This document shows positions 1 through 12,567 of a stretch of 64,000 bases of DNA, in pieces. The notes below the pieces were generated by a model. The model saw only the letters and a program-made list of their open reading frames with translations, had not been told where the DNA came from and ran no database searches. Source of the stretch: Epiperipatus broadwayi (taxonomy: Eukaryota > Onychophora > Udeonychophora > Euonychophora > Peripatidae); the NCBI GenBank assembly GCA_028023455.1, contig JAQFVV010000013.1, positions 9,456,411-9,520,410 on the forward strand, written 5' to 3'. Made by a program: the position numbers and the translations under genes. Each line of letters opens with the position of its first letter. The stretch's first letter is position 1.

Positions 1-47
1 GACAATTATTATATTTTTCCTCTATAGGGCTTTAATATATGAATAAA

Positions 48-626
48 TTATAATTTATTAACATTATCACCATCAATCAAATTTGATTCAACAATTTTTG
101 ATTTTACAAGTGTTTCTGATCTGTTTGAAATCATACAACCAATTTCAAATAAATCATACTCTGGAGATAATGTCATCTTTAAAACTTCATCACCTACATT
201 AACTATTTTATTTTTAAAATCAATCAAACATTTGTTCAGATGTAAAAAGTCTACTCCCAATATCATTTCATGAATAAGTCCAGTTAATATCAAAAATACA
301 TGATAAATACATGTTTGATTAATAGTTAGTTTGATCCAGATTTGCTTCTGAATTAATTTTGCCCTTTTATTATTAGCTAGGGTAATCTGTACTGATTTTA
401 GAGGTAAGGTTTTAATATGTGGATTTTTATCCATCAACCTTTTATAAAACTCCTCAGATATTACAGATATTTGGCTACCACTATCTAATAAGGCTCTAAT
501 TTGCAAATCTTCAAACATAATATTAATTAATGGACAATTTTGAACAGCATACTTGGGTTCATCATCTTCCTCTGAACATATTATGTTGGTGATTTGTTTA
601 ACTACAATTTTATTTTTGTTCCTCAT
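48..626 (-). pseudogene. Ty3/gypsy retropepsin (PR) fragment
   Basis: An open stretch of 192 codons with the signature of a retroviral-type aspartic protease. The active-site triad context is LLDSGSQISVIS (about residues 46-57), followed by a flap-like region and the C-terminal hydrophobic motif MILGVDFL, which matches the usual ILG-x-DFL element of Ty3 proteases. In the family this enzyme cuts the gag-pol polyprotein inside the virus-like particle. It sits 3' of the gag fragment on the same strand in a different frame, and the reverse transcriptase that should follow lies beyond base 1 of the window. The protease of the element at 8.9-16.7 kb is similar (shared residues include LPLK and LxLANxKRAKL), so the two belong to related families. 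It is not a host gene. Only the outer limits are uncertain. Confidence 0.85.
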
Positions 627-673
627 TTTAAATATGGGTCTTTGAGGAGAGGAACTATTTCCGAAGACCCTCT

Positions 674-1222
674 TTAATTTAATTTTGCTGTTGTTTTGGG
701 TATATTTTTATTATACCCTATTTTACCTTTATTCAATCCACTAGTAGATGCTATACTCTTAATTTCTGAAATTTGACGTGTATCAGAACTTAATTTAACA
801 TCTGCATTATTATCACTCTTAGTTGTTTTACTTTGTGAATGATTAAAAGTCTTATGCTTTCTTTTTTTATAATTAATAGCATTTACTTGAATATTTTCTT
901 TCTTTCTTTCAAAATAATTTTGATTAACATTTTGGTTATTTGAGTCAATATTATTTAAAATATCTATAATTTGTTCGATATTTTGTGCATTAGAAAATAA
1001 TAAAGACTGCTCAATTTTCACAGGTAAGTTATGTTTTGCAATACGAATAATTTGATTTTGGCTAAAATGATATGTATCAAGGGTTTTCAGTTTTGATACC
1101 TGTCTTCTAAAAAAATTAGTAAGAGTTTCACCTGGCATATTTTTATACTTTTCCTGAAGTATTTGTTACAACAGTGATTCTTGATGATCACTATTCCAAA
1201 AATTCTTTATCAATAATGTTCG
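674..1222 (-). pseudogene. Ty3/gypsy gag C-terminal fragment
   Basis: An open stretch from 1138 to 674 shows ETLTNFFRRQVSKLKTLDTY, which closely matches ETLCTFFRRQVAKLRMVTAY in the gag of the second Ty3 element (14191-14589). Reading further upstream to about 1222, the same frame gives gag-like sequence (FWNSDHQESLL) interrupted by a stop where a Gln codon would fit. The homology then ends abruptly in unrelated repeat sequence, so the gag N-terminus is missing. The C-terminal part is Asn/Lys-rich and basic, as expected of a nucleocapsid-like tail, but I see no CCHC knuckle. The element is 5'-truncated here and leaves the window on the other side. Confidence 0.75.
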
Positions 1223-1828
1223 AGCTGTGACCTCACTGAGGTAATCCATAAGCTCTTAACTGGAGGTCAGCCACAAGCTCGAAACCAATTGTTTTGGGAG
1301 ATAAGGACTTTCTGATAGATTTTTATCTTTCAGCACTTATAAATTAAAAGCTTTACTGGAGCTAGTGGTAAGCTCCTCTATGAATACATTATACATAATA
1401 TATATATATATTTATATATATACTGGGTTCAATCTGCAAAAAGATCTTACACTGCAAGCTTGGTTTAGCTGGTTTACAACTTTATTTCTAATACATTTAC
1501 ATTTATAATCATATTTAATTATAAATATTATTATGTACTGGGTTCAGTGTGCAAAAAGATCTTACTGTATCCATTCTTAATGCTTTAACTCTGCCCAAAT
1601 ATCTAACTGTCTTTAATTTAAAAGAATAATTCATTTTAAATAGCATAAATGTCAAATCTCTTTCATTTAAAGAAAAAAAGTTTTTGATCAATTCTTTTTT
1701 AAAATTAAACCACTTTAACGTATGTAATTTATAGCTTTTCTATAAATTTTTTATTTTCAAACAAGAAACAAAATATTTAATTACTATTGTTTTTTAGGTT
1801 TGAGTCCCAATGTTGGGAGAAGCCATTT
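1223..1828. repeat. Fragments of the 1.35 kb LTR-like repeat and other repeat debris
   Basis: No gene. The string TACTGGGTTCAATCTGC followed by AAAAGATCTTAC occurs near 1422 and again in altered form near 1533 and 1830. The first and third are followed by the same ATTTATAATCATATTTAATT stretch. These are short, broken direct copies of the beginning of the larger repeat at 1829-3180. Bases 1223-1320 (GAGCT and GAGCTCG-like words, GCTCGAAACC) are of unknown origin. Confidence 0.5.
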
Positions 1829-3180
1829 ATACTGGGTTCGATCCAATGAAAGATCTACTACACTGCAAAGCTATTTAGCTGGATTTCACAACCTTATTTC
1901 TAATACATTTACATTTATAATCATATTTAATTATAAATATTACGTGAACAAACCAGCACGTTTGAGCAAATGGAAAATATTATTGATAGCTTTAGCTGTC
2001 AATAATAATACCCATGATTAGATCGAGCTATGCAATGCATAACATGATCACATTTCCAGATTGTAGCCCATCTTGGCTGCTAGATTCAAACCCCTACTAT
2101 CCAAACACTTTATTTGTTTTGGTGTAAACCCCAGGCACCAGATAGTCTAAAACTAACATGTTTGGACAGTAGGCCTCATAATCCAGCACTTGAAAAACTT
2201 TAACTAGCTCAGCTACTTGTAATCATTAAACAAAATATTGTTTCACTTAAATAGTGGTAAAAGAATTCACCGACAAATAAAGTTTTAAGTTTAAAGACAA
2301 TTTATTTTAATTAACATTATTAAACTAATTTTAAATATTTTATAAATCTTATTTACTAATATAATATACGCACATATATAATTCACACACTATAATATCT
2401 TATGAGAAAGCATTAAATAATATTTCAAATTTAAAATACAATGAAATTAATATACTAGCACATGAATACACACAATATTTTAACACACATTTTAATAGTT
2501 CATCTATGGGTGCTATAGAGTTCTTAAAACTAGACTCTCTTGAGGCTTTACGGAATTTTGATGGCTATTTTCTAAATGAATATAAGAAAAATGTTTTACC
2601 TAGGATTTTGAACTTGGATACTTTTTGGTGTTTGCTGCTTCTGATGAAATATTTCTAACCAGTTAGATTTGAAGTTTTTCAGAGATTTGATGCTGATTAT
2701 TCCCGACGCTCTTCCGATCTAAGACAATTAGATGTTGAGCAGTTTCAGATTGTTACACAGGCATCATTTTTATCTGGTAGTTGGCTGTTTTATTGGACTT
2801 AAGGCTGGAGAAAGTCATATGTTTTCCAAAGTTTTAACATTGCATTCTGATAACTCACTGATAGATTGTAATTGTCATATCTCAATGCCTTCTAACTCGA
2901 CTTTTAACGCAACTCTAATGTAACTCAAACTTGACTCTAATGCAACTAACTCGATTGACTGTCTGATAAAAAAATTGGCTATTTATACATACAACATGTT
3001 GTCATTTTTGATATTGTCCGGAAATATCTGTTGTCGGGTTCCTTTGATAATCTCATGTTTTTTGAAGATCGCTTAATTAGTAGCCATACAAATGTGTTGT
3101 TTTTATATTTTTATTTGTAGCCACCGCTGAATGTTTTTAATTTCTTTAACTAGAGTTTTTATCCTTTTATTACATAAGGG
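1829..3180. repeat. 1.35 kb dispersed repeat, copy I (solo-LTR-like)
   Basis: Aligns by eye with 60201-61470. Shared blocks are the start (TACTGGGTTCGA versus TACCGGGTCGAA), TTACGTGAAC, GGCTGCTAGATTCAAACCCC, a TTATTTGTTTTGG-containing block with CCAGGC, CATAATCCAGC, an AATAAAGTTT polyadenylation-like signal, and near the end AAATATCTGTTGTCG and TGTTGTTTTTATAT. There is no substantial open frame. Length, a TACCGGG-like start resembling the LTRs at 19681 and 24692, and the central AATAAA suggest a solo LTR, but I could not fix the ends or a target duplication. An adapter sequence interrupts it at 2704-2720. Confidence 0.6.
2704..2720. other. Illumina TruSeq adapter remnant (assembly artefact)
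   Basis: The 17 bases CGACGCTCTTCCGATCT are identical to the 3' end of the standard Illumina read-1 adapter. The paralogous repeat at 60201-61470 has unrelated sequence at the corresponding place, and the local GC content jumps. This is not biology: a chimeric or untrimmed read was built into the assembly, so the join here should not be trusted. Confidence 0.93.
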
Positions 3181-3230
3181 AAATTAGTCTATTGTGACAT
3201 TTATTGAATTTTGTACTTAATAAAGCAAAA

Positions 3231-3233
<3 letters not shown>

Positions 3234-3289
<56 letters not shown>
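3234..3289. repeat. (TA)n microsatellite
   Basis: An uninterrupted run of about 28 TA units, immediately followed by TTGTAATGGACC. A similar TGTAATGG word opens the probable LTR at 63264. Confidence 0.95.
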
Positions 3290-3292
<3 letters not shown>

Positions 3293-6200
3293 AATGGACC
3301 GACAAATAGACAAACAGATAGCCGACCGCATTGTGGTATCAAAATGCAATGGAATATGAATAAATGATGAAAATCATAATGGAAAATAAATCGATGAAAG
3401 AAGGCCTTAAACGTAGGCATCAAGAAAAAAATGTAATGGACCAACGATGTACTATCAACAGTCCTTGAAGAATAAGCTATATATTTAGGTTATATACTCA
3501 TCCATTCCTCTAAAGATCTGACAGATACTGACAGCCAAAAGAATGATTAGCATTTCACAATTTTGAGATAGATAAAAGAATTCAATCACTGCTCTTAAAG
3601 TATACAATGTTCCATGAACACTCAGATGATCATCACATTTCAGTCTCTCTAAGCTACTGCAACCCATAATAGTTTTCTGCAAACACTATTGCATTGCCCT
3701 GCTTACATCCAAGTCTTAGGGGCTACTATTTAAAATATATTGCCTTGCTCATCTTTGGGAGTCTTAGAGGCTAATATTATACATATATCAAAAGAAATAT
3801 TGCCTTGCTCTCTTTGGAGTCTCAGAGGCAAAATCATGGCAGGACTACTGTTAACTGCTTCATGATAACTAATAACTAATAACATAATTTGGGCTGGAGC
3901 AGTGAATAAGATCAATCAGTCATGAGTGACATGAATACATCACATCCTCAAGACAATGACAAAAATTCCCCATCCATCATCAACACTTGCAATAGAACCA
4001 ACCAAACTCCAACAATCAAATATCCAATCTAACCTTCAAAATCCTAGATTTTCTACAACACAAATTTTCCAAATATGGATAAAATTACTACTCTACAATT
4101 TAACACCATCAATGTAATTCTAAATTGAAACTAAGCTCCAAAAATGTAATGGACCATCGACCCATCTCTAACCATTTACTTAAATCCATCCCATTACATT
4201 TACCGAAACAAGAATCCGGCCATCCATGGAAAATTGGAAAGATCCAATAACACTACAACCAAGATGGATCTTTACTATCATTCAACCCCCATTCATTTGG
4301 CAATATGCACAGGATCCACCCAATTTTCATGTCAATCCATTAGATTCCCTAGAATTCAAACTCAGTCATAATCTGAGTAATTACTCTGTTCAGGTATAAA
4401 TTATAAGAATATATCTAGCCAATGTGGGCAATGACTTGATGTTATGGTTTATATAGTACACTTATTGGATACATATTACATATATATTTCCATATCAAGA
4501 GATACGTGAATTCAATGATGTATTCTCAACAAATTATAGATAATCCTTGATGTAAAATCAATTAAAATCAACAAATTTATTTTATCTTAACATAACACAT
4601 TTAAATATATAAATATACATTTTAAAACACCATAAATATGATTCCTACACTTCCACTCAATCTCATTAAAATAATAACACAAAAAAGGAAAAATACATAA
4701 AATAATAATATCATCAATTATAGGTCATTCTTGGTATACATAGGTCTCTACCTTTCATGCCATCATATTAAAAAAAAAATTTATGATCTTTAATACCAAT
4801 CTAAACAAATGACATTGTTTGTTATTTATTTTTTATTTTTTTTTAAAAAAAAAGGTATCATCATATCAATATACAAATTATTATTTTATACATATAATTG
4901 AATTAATGGGTTCGTATGTTACTATTATAAATCATGAGAACTGGAATTGCCATCAATTGATTTTATAAGTAATTGTTAGTATGTGTCTTGTTAATAAAGG
5001 GTAATATAGGTTTTATTAATAATTAATTTTGTTACTAAATGTTATGTTGTTAATGAGTCAAAAATAAGTCTTACCTTCATTTATATTCATTTCATCATAG
5101 TCTAGTCCTTTTCTTTTTTTTAACAGAACCATTTATATTTTTTCTTATTTCAAAAAAATACATTTTATATCATGAAATGCATACATCTAAATTCTTTGGT
5201 ACTTCCAGCTCAAAAAATCCAATGTGGAAGTAAAAAAAAAAAATAAATAAATACATAAATGAAGAAGAGAAAACCTTAAAATTTTATAGCATCAGTATGT
5301 TAACCATAACGAACAAACAGTTACATATCAACATAAAATTATGAACGATTTAGTAAACATCTTGATCAAACATGAGCATCTTCTTTAAATGGAAAAATTC
5401 ATGGTAGATTGAGAATTTTCAGCATCTTTTATTTACTTCATTATCCAAAGTAGTGTCTTCTACGATCTATCCAACTCCCACAAGTTGACCAAGTAGTTTG
5501 GATAATCTTTGATTTGGCCACTTTCATCATTGATCTATACAACTTCACATAATATATGGTTGCCATTTTTATATATATATATATATGATGGTGAGAATTC
5601 ACACCTATGGATCGTGTTCCTTGCCCTCTTCAAAACCCATCTGAGTTGCCTTGACCTTTCACAATGACTTTTAGCACACCTGCATCATTTTTCCGTTAGT
5701 ATATATATATAAAATTCTTTCCTTATATCAGCAGTAGAAACGTTTTAGCTATAATAAACAAAACACGATTAAAGTCAATTTTTTTTCTTTTGATGTTAAA
5801 CGTTATTAAATTTAAAACTTCCAACAGTTCTAGAATTATCAAACGCTTGATTATGTGAATGAATATTTTATTACATATTTTTTATAGCAAATAGTTCAAT
5901 ATAATTATCAATAAAATAAAAAAATCTTGGTTCCTATTATGCTTTAATCAACAGGTTATAATTTGTTTATTTTTTTTAATTTTGATAGTTTATACAAAAG
6001 TTCAATCCCAATGGATGTATAGTGATATTCCTTCATTTCAGTTTTTTTTTACATATATAGATCAAATCAAAAAAAAAAAAAACTTACAGTTCCATGCATC
6101 TTTGTTCTTTCTTTAAAATGCTGAAAACATTTTACCAAAATACGATAGTCAAATTATCTGAATTGCTGTCATTAACGAATATAAAAACAAAAAAAATCTT

Positions 6201-6890
6201 GCATATAACTTTCTCTATATGTTTTTTAACTTTCCAGCCATTAGAGAACAAACAAAAAAAAAGTTGTTATTGTTGTTATGGTTACATTGTACTCATCAGG
6301 TTTTCTCTCCCCTTCGCATTACAATACTAAGTTATAAAATCGTTTTTTTTTTTAGTTTTATTCTTTATAAAACTTTCTCAATTGTTCTGTCAAATTTGTT
6401 ATTTTAAAATATTAATAAAATTAAATTTAATAACAAAATTTATGATTTTGTTTCAAGCATTTCCAGTTCATTAAACTACAATATAATTTTTATTCATACC
6501 GTTATCGAACTGTTCAATAGACGTATTAATTTTATAAATCAACACATCCATGTATATATTTATGTTCAAATGCATTTAATGGTAAGGATATGAATGAGAT
6601 TTATAGTGATCCTTACAATATATATATATAAATGCTTACACAAAAAAATGATATTGCATATTTAACCATCTGTTAGCTAAGTTTATGTTTTAAATGGGTT
6701 TGATTTGGTGGCATAGATGGATAAAGACTGGTTTCAATTGGATTGTAAACAACCCTTATAGTTTGGATACACTACAATACCAATAATTGTTTTTAATGGT
6801 TCTTTTTATTGTATATTTAAGATTTTCTTAATAACAACTGACAGATAACCATTTTTCTTAAGAGTTTGTTCTATATAGATCTTTTTCTTT
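3290..6890. other. Non-coding stretch, AT-rich
   Basis: No convincing coding sequence on either strand. The word TGTAATGGACC recurs near 3289, 3432 and 4146, possibly from decayed repeat units. From about 4.4 kb onward the sequence is simple AT-rich DNA with short TA and A/T runs. A degenerate tandem repeat (3690-3835) is listed separately. Confidence 0.5.
3690..3835. repeat. Degenerate tandem repeat, about 55-65 bp unit
   Basis: Three imperfect units share the pattern ATTGCCYTGCT, a short spacer, AGTCTYAGRGGC and an AT-rich tail (near 3693, 3739 and 3800). Non-coding. Confidence 0.6.
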
Positions 6891-6897
6891 TTTTATA

Positions 6898-7930
6898 TCA
6901 CTGGTTTCTGAACAAACTTCTTTTGTTCTGTTCCATAGTAATAGTATAACTCCACATTTTGTGTTTCTGATGTGACTGGATATATGCTAAATATTTTCCT
7001 GTATGTGTGGGTTTTCTGCAAACTGTAGTTTTGATTTTGCCATGAGGGAATCTTGTCACAAAAACATCTAGAAATGCCAATTTTTGTTCTTGTTCTGATA
7101 CTATTGTGAATTTAAATGAATGAGATACATTGTTGAGGTGTTTCCAGAAAGTTGGTGGTAATGCTGCATCATGTGGCCATGCAACAAATGTATCATCAAC
7201 ATAGTAAATCCAAATTTTAAGAGGATATAGAATAGTCTTTACGGTTGTGGTTTCACGTTCTTCCAAGTAAATATTGCTAATCAGGGGTGGCAATGGTGAG
7301 ATAATAGCCATTCTTTGATTTTGTTGGAAGAATTCTGTGTTGCATTAAAAATATGCAGAATGTTAGTAGTTAAATTAAGCTATCAATAAGAATAATTGTT
7401 TTGTTTGTAAGTTATTATCATCCTTTAATCTTTATCTTACAATAGATAACACTTCTTCACACGGTATATTTGTAAATAAACTTTCCATAACAAAGCTTAC
7501 TGTGTATATCAGTTCTTGCAATTTTCATGTTCTTGGTTAATTCTACAAAGTGTCTGCAATCACTGACAAAGGGCTGTCTTGTATGCCAAAGAATTAAGAA
7601 CTTTGTGAAGAAATCTTGACAAATTTTGGCAAGATGAAATTCTAGAACTAACAATAGGTCTTAATGGCATGGGATCCTTGTGGATTTTAGGCAAACCATA
7701 AAGATGAGAAATTCTGCTGAAATATGATATTAGTTTATTTTCGCTGAATTACTGCCGTACCTTCAGTGCTTTAACTTTGTTTCTATACTCAGTATTGGAT
7801 TTTTTGCCACTTTTCTGGATTGTCTTGTTGAAAATTCTTGTATTTTGTTGTCATAATCAGTTGTATTCATGCTGACAAAGGCAGTACAATAGTTCTAATG
7901 TCCATTAGTCAATAATTCCATAATTTTATA
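6898..7930 (-). pseudogene. Penelope-like element reverse transcriptase fragment
   Basis: Read on the minus strand, the pieces in order are a degenerate N-terminal part (about 7900-7740), GLPKIHKDPMPLRPI (about 7700-7660), a region with several frameshifts (7654-7320), then an open stretch of 137 codons (7311-6898). The last contains SPLPPLISNIYLEE, the catalytic YVDDTFVAWP and the C-terminal LAFLDVFVTR and RKPTHTGKYL motifs. These are diagnostic of Penelope-like element reverse transcriptases, where YVDDT is the polymerase active site. I see no GIY-YIG endonuclease downstream, so the copy is truncated. Frameshifts make it non-functional. Penelope-like elements are the natural mobilising partner for the hammerhead retroposons at 37.6 and 40.3 kb, though this copy cannot act itself. 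Confidence 0.88.
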
Positions 7931-8770
7931 GTTAAGAGTACGATGGATGTTTACTATTTTTATCACATTTAATATTTTCTTTTCTCTAAGCTGATCTTGT
8001 AATTAAATAAGCAAGTGACTCATGGCATTTACATGACAAAATTTCCTTCCTCTGCCTGTATTTTAACTCAAAATTATATACACAAAGAAAATTCATTTCA
8101 AACTAAACTTTAATAACTTTCATACACAAAAAAAATTTGGGAAAAAAAAACCAATATTTTTTTGTGTTTAGACTACAATTGTTTATTGGATCCTAATAAG
8201 ATAAAATATCATAAGATATTCATAAAATTAAAGTATCTAAAAATGTAATAGCTAATATTTGTGTCTATTTCTTTTCCTTTCCTGGGCATTTTTTTTCAAT
8301 TTGATATATTTACTTAATTTTAAAAACAGAAGAGAAAAAAACATGCACACACACACATATATATATATATATAACTTTATCTTTCTTATTGAATTGCCAA
8401 ATCCATATAATATTAAATCATCTATGCTTTTTATTACTATTTTACAAAGCTTTTATTTTATGTAAAATATTAAAATATTAATTTTTAATGTTAGAGTTAA
8501 ATATTAAAAAATTAATAAGAGTAAATTTAAATGAAATAAAAATATATATATATATATGATTATAGAAAGTATTAATTGATAAATATAGAATATGAAAAGA
8601 GTAAAATGTATAATATATAAAAAGGTAATAATTATATAGAGAGGTATATAAAGATATATGTGTGATTACATAAATAATGATTATGGGATATTTATATATG
8701 TATAGAATGTAAAATTATATGTTCATGTATATTTATATTTGTATTCATTTATTTGTATTATGTTTGTTAC
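7931..8770. other. Non-coding AT-rich stretch
   Basis: Short TA and A-rich runs; no gene, RNA or repeat boundary recognised. Confidence 0.4.
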
Positions 8771-8878
8771 AGTTCTGAATAAGATTGCTGGGAAAATCAA
8801 AACTGTCATAGTGAGTTGTAATAAAAGCATTGTAAAATAGTAATAAAGAGTATGGATGGTTTAATATTATATATATAT
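8771..8878. repeat. Single copy of the 200-bp repeat also found at 51.2-51.8 kb
   Basis: Shares GTTCTGAATAAGATTGCTGG, AATCAAAACTGT, TAATAAAAGCATTGTA and GTATGGATGGTTTA with the tandem units at 51170-51775. It is cut off on the right by the Ty3 element at 8879, so the Ty3 insertion landed in or next to it. Confidence 0.65.
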
Positions 8879-10702
8879 TAAACCAACTTCCTCCGAATCT
8901 CCCAATAAATACACAACTACTATTTATAATTTAAACTTTTAAACTACGAGAAACAACAAACACCAAGCATCGACAAATAAAATATTAACTAATATTTTTT
9001 TATATTTTGTCCTCCTAAATTTCCCTTTCAGAAAAATGGTTGGTTTTCAGATAAAGTGTCAACTATTATCAATAGCGAACTATCAATAACATTCAACACT
9101 CGACTACCAAATATACACCGATCAAATAAACACTTTATTATTATTTTTAAAGAAGAAAGAAAAATCCCTTAGGCACCAGCTAATTACATTAGAATTAGCA
9201 TGTTTATCTGATCAGCACAATTTGGTATCTGAAATCCCTGCTAGCTCAACCGGTTCCAACCATCCACTAAATAGACAAAACAAAAGGTATATCTTAAATG
9301 CTGCCTCTTCTAAGCTATTACTATTTTTTAAAAAAACTAAAATAATTTTTCCCCGAACCATTCTAAATAATACTTCAATCCTTTAAAACTATTAATACAA
9401 CATTATACTGAATGCCAAAACATTTATAGAGTTAAATCAGCAAATCTTTTCTAAACTACTATTATTAATGATTAGATTTTTCCCTCCTACTCTTATTAAG
9501 AAATAAATATTTATACTTACCCGCACGTATCAGAAATAAACATAAATGTTTTAAGAAAAATAATTTAAGTGTTTTTTATATTATTTTAAAAAAATAAATA
9601 AATCGTTTTATCTTATAATGAGACACACACACTTTTTTTTAAAGATTAAAATAAGCATTTTAATATATTACTTTAGCAAATAAATTATACACGTTACATC
9701 ATATTTTATTTTTATCTTTTTTTTTAAGTTTAAAAAATCAAATCACACATACATGCATGCCATTGTTTCAAAAATATTATTTAATAAAAGCTGCTTTTAC
9801 TTATTTTATTATTGCAAATATTACTTTTTTGAAGTTTTAAAGTTTATTCTTTTTTTAAGTTTAATTCAAGAAGTTCAAAGTTTTTTAATAAAGTCTACCT
9901 TTATTTAAAGAAGAAATCGGAAAAATTTAGATATCAAAATCAAATAATTACCTAGGTTTTATATACAACATAAACAGTATAATGGAATTATTTCTTAATT
10001 CATCGACGACCGGTAAATGATTCCTTCATGGATCCTATGACTTGTTATGATTTTCGTGGCTGGTTTGGCATTCCCCCGCACTCCGCTATCTGTTTAGTCT
10101 ATTTCAACATGATTACTTTCCAAACTAATCGCAGATCTTAGATGCATAGAGAGTGGCTTTTGGTCAACTGCAAATACATGGGTTTTAACAGTGCAACATT
10201 TTTGAAAATATTACTTCAAGAAATATTTTATTAAAATAAAAAAGTCAGAACCAAGAATGAACAAAAGTTGAGCTATTTATACTCTTTTAAACAATGGAAA
10301 ATTTCATTTAGCAGCTGCGTTCATCTCGTGAAATAAAATCAGCTTCTGGCGTCTACTTTTTATTAAAAATTGCATACACACACGCACATATATTTATTTA
10401 TTTATTATAAGATAAAACAAAATCCATTTATTATTTTATTAAAAATTCATGTAAAGAATATTAAATCATTTATTTATTACAAGACTTTTTTTCTTCTTTT
10501 AAACAAAAAAAAATCTTTTATTTTAAACAGCTCATTATTTTAAACAACTTATTATTTTAAACAGCGTTTACCGTTTATTTTATTTAATACAAAAATTCCC
10601 CTCCCCCCCCTGGTCTTTAATTTTTACATTTTATTCTCTTAATATTAAATTTTTATATTTTAAAACATGGGATTCATAATAAATTAATTACATATCAATG
10701 TA
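8879..10702 (-). repeat. 3' LTR of the Ty3 element
   Basis: 1824 bp, nearly collinear with 14861-16693. Differences are scattered substitutions and homopolymer length changes, for example near 8890, 10016 and 10600. It contains a C-rich tract near 10600 and long AT stretches. A purine-rich stretch (AGAGGGATGGAGA on the minus strand, about 10720-10732) lies near its inner edge and may be the polypurine tract, although it does not abut the LTR. Confidence 0.9.
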
Positions 10703-10872
10703 CTTTAGTACATTATCTCCATCCCTCTGAAACTAAAATATCATTCTGAGCATTTTAGTTTTTCCAGAATTTAAACTTATAAACAATCTAATTTTATTTA
10801 CTTAACATTTTTTTAACTGTATCCCTGTATTCTTATTTATTTACTATAACCCCCATCCCATTATAAATTTAT

Positions 10873-11262
10873 TTATTTATTCATTTTTTTTAGTAATTGT
10901 AAAGAACGAGCATTGAATGTTCCTTTTTTCTCCGACCCTTGAGCAATTTCAAATGCATTATTTCCATATTCCTTTATGATCTTATAAGGCCCATCATATA
11001 TTGGCTGAAATTTTTTATATATTCCTTTCTCCGGATGACTTACTGGATTTACCCTTACCATAACATCATCTCCCAACCTAAGCACATATCTAGCCTTCCC
11101 TTGTCTCTTTTGCCTTATACTACCCATCTTTCTAAGCCTATAGCATGCCTTATCAACATCTTTTTTCCTGTTAATACACTGCACTTTAACTGGTAAAATA
11201 ATTTTAAACAGATATGGAATATTCTTTCCTTGATGAAGTCTAATGGGCTCGAATCCTGTCAA
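10873..11262 (-). pseudogene. Ty3 integrase C-terminal (GPY) region
   Basis: 130 codons. The segment VLRLGDDVMVRVNP is followed by KFQPIYDGPYKIIKEYGNNAFEI, the SH3-like/GPY module at the end of Ty3 integrases, which contacts target DNA. It is out of frame with the upstream integrase core. The intervening 11263-11590 still translates to integrase-like sequence in other frames. Confidence 0.85.
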
Positions 11263-11590
11263 TTCATTCTTTCACCAATTTATCATGTCAGCTATTCTCA
11301 TTGCCTCCTTCACCCATCCACGATGATTATTCTGTAAATACACATGAAATAAATGTCCCAGTTCTCTCATTACTCATTCACATGGGTTGGACTGCGGATT
11401 ATGAATTGAAGTGAGTATATGTCTTATCTTATGATGCTCCGTCCATCTTTTCCATTCATCAGACATAAAAGGCGTTCCGTGATCTGACATTATTTGTCTT
11501 GGGATTCCCACATCTCAAAAATGTTGACGTTCAAGGACCCCTATGGTCTGTTTACCGTCAGTCTGTGCCACCGGATAAATAGCCACGAAC

Positions 11591-11944
11591 TTAAGAAAAA
11601 ACATCATAAGTCACAAACAGATATTTCTTTCGATTAAATTGGGGCAATGGTCCATAAAAATCTATTGCTAATAAACTATTTGGCTGATATGCGTATATCG
11701 GTCTCAAAGGTCCTGTATTTGACATATTAGGAGGTTTGGTTTTTGCACACACTATACACCCCTCAATGATGTTTAAGACACTCCTATACATACTCGGCCA
11801 ATAAAACCAATTATTTATCCATCCTTCAATTTTACTTGCCCCATAATGTCCGTACTTTTCATGTATGTACTTAATCATCTGTTTCCGCATAACTATTGAC
11901 AAAACATTTCGTGTATCTTTACTATCTTTTACTTTATGCTGCAA
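11591..11944 (-). pseudogene. Ty3 integrase N-terminal and core start
   Basis: Contains an HHCC zinc module (YIHEKYGHYGASK, then CIVCAK) and the beginning of the catalytic core with the first Asp in LLAIDFYGPLP. The typical YWPSM word of the family is also seen. In the family this enzyme inserts the cDNA into the host chromosome. The frame breaks after VTYDVFS, before the remaining catalytic D and E. Confidence 0.88.
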
Positions 11945-12348
11945 AAGCCCATCTTTTAAACAATATTGTTTCCTATCTTTTCATAATGTATTGGTTATAA
12001 GTCTACTCACAGATTGATGATGCAAATAGTATATTACTTGTTTACATTCTGCATCTTTTTCTTCTAACTCTCTTAACTTTTTCAAATCACATTCCATCTC
12101 TTTGCCTTGACGTATTTCTGCTGTTGCTATATACGCATTATTACAATTTAAATGTCATGTCTGGTGTTCTATCGGGTATCGACTTAAAGCATCTGCCACC
12201 ATATTGTCTTTGCGTGGACAATACTGTATCCTTTAATCGAACTCTTGCAAAAACAGACTCCATCGAATCAATCTACTATTTGTAAGAAAACTATGATTGA
12301 GAAACTCAAGGCTCCTGTGATCAGTGATCACTACCACTTGCGATCCTA

Positions 12349-12567
12349 TCAAATATTCCCTAAATTTTTAAAAGCCCACACAATCGCTAAAGCCTCTCTC
12401 TCAGTTATGGTATAATTTTTCTCTGACCCATTTAATAAATGACTTACAAAGAAAAGCACCCCATACTTTCCATTGTCTTGCATTTGAGATAACGTAGCCC
12501 CCAATCCGATTCCACTACTATCCGTTTGTACTACAAATGGATTATCAAAATCTGGATATGTCAACAT
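12349..12567 (-). pseudogene. Ty3 RNase H fragment
   Basis: FVVQTDSSGIGLGATLSQ carries the first catalytic Asp of RNase H, followed by VLFFVSHLLNGSEKNYTITEREALAIVWAFKN with the catalytic Glu region. It degrades the RNA strand during reverse transcription. It is separated by frameshifts from the upstream polymerase. Confidence 0.88.

Noticed and set aside
3217-3444. Open frame with alternating Tyr-Ile repeats (also at 35078 and 48051)
   Set aside because: Translation of TA microsatellites; no family resemblance outside the repeat.
6241-6320. CTGATGAG word on the minus strand near 6290
   Set aside because: No GAAA and no stem II follow, so it is not a hammerhead.
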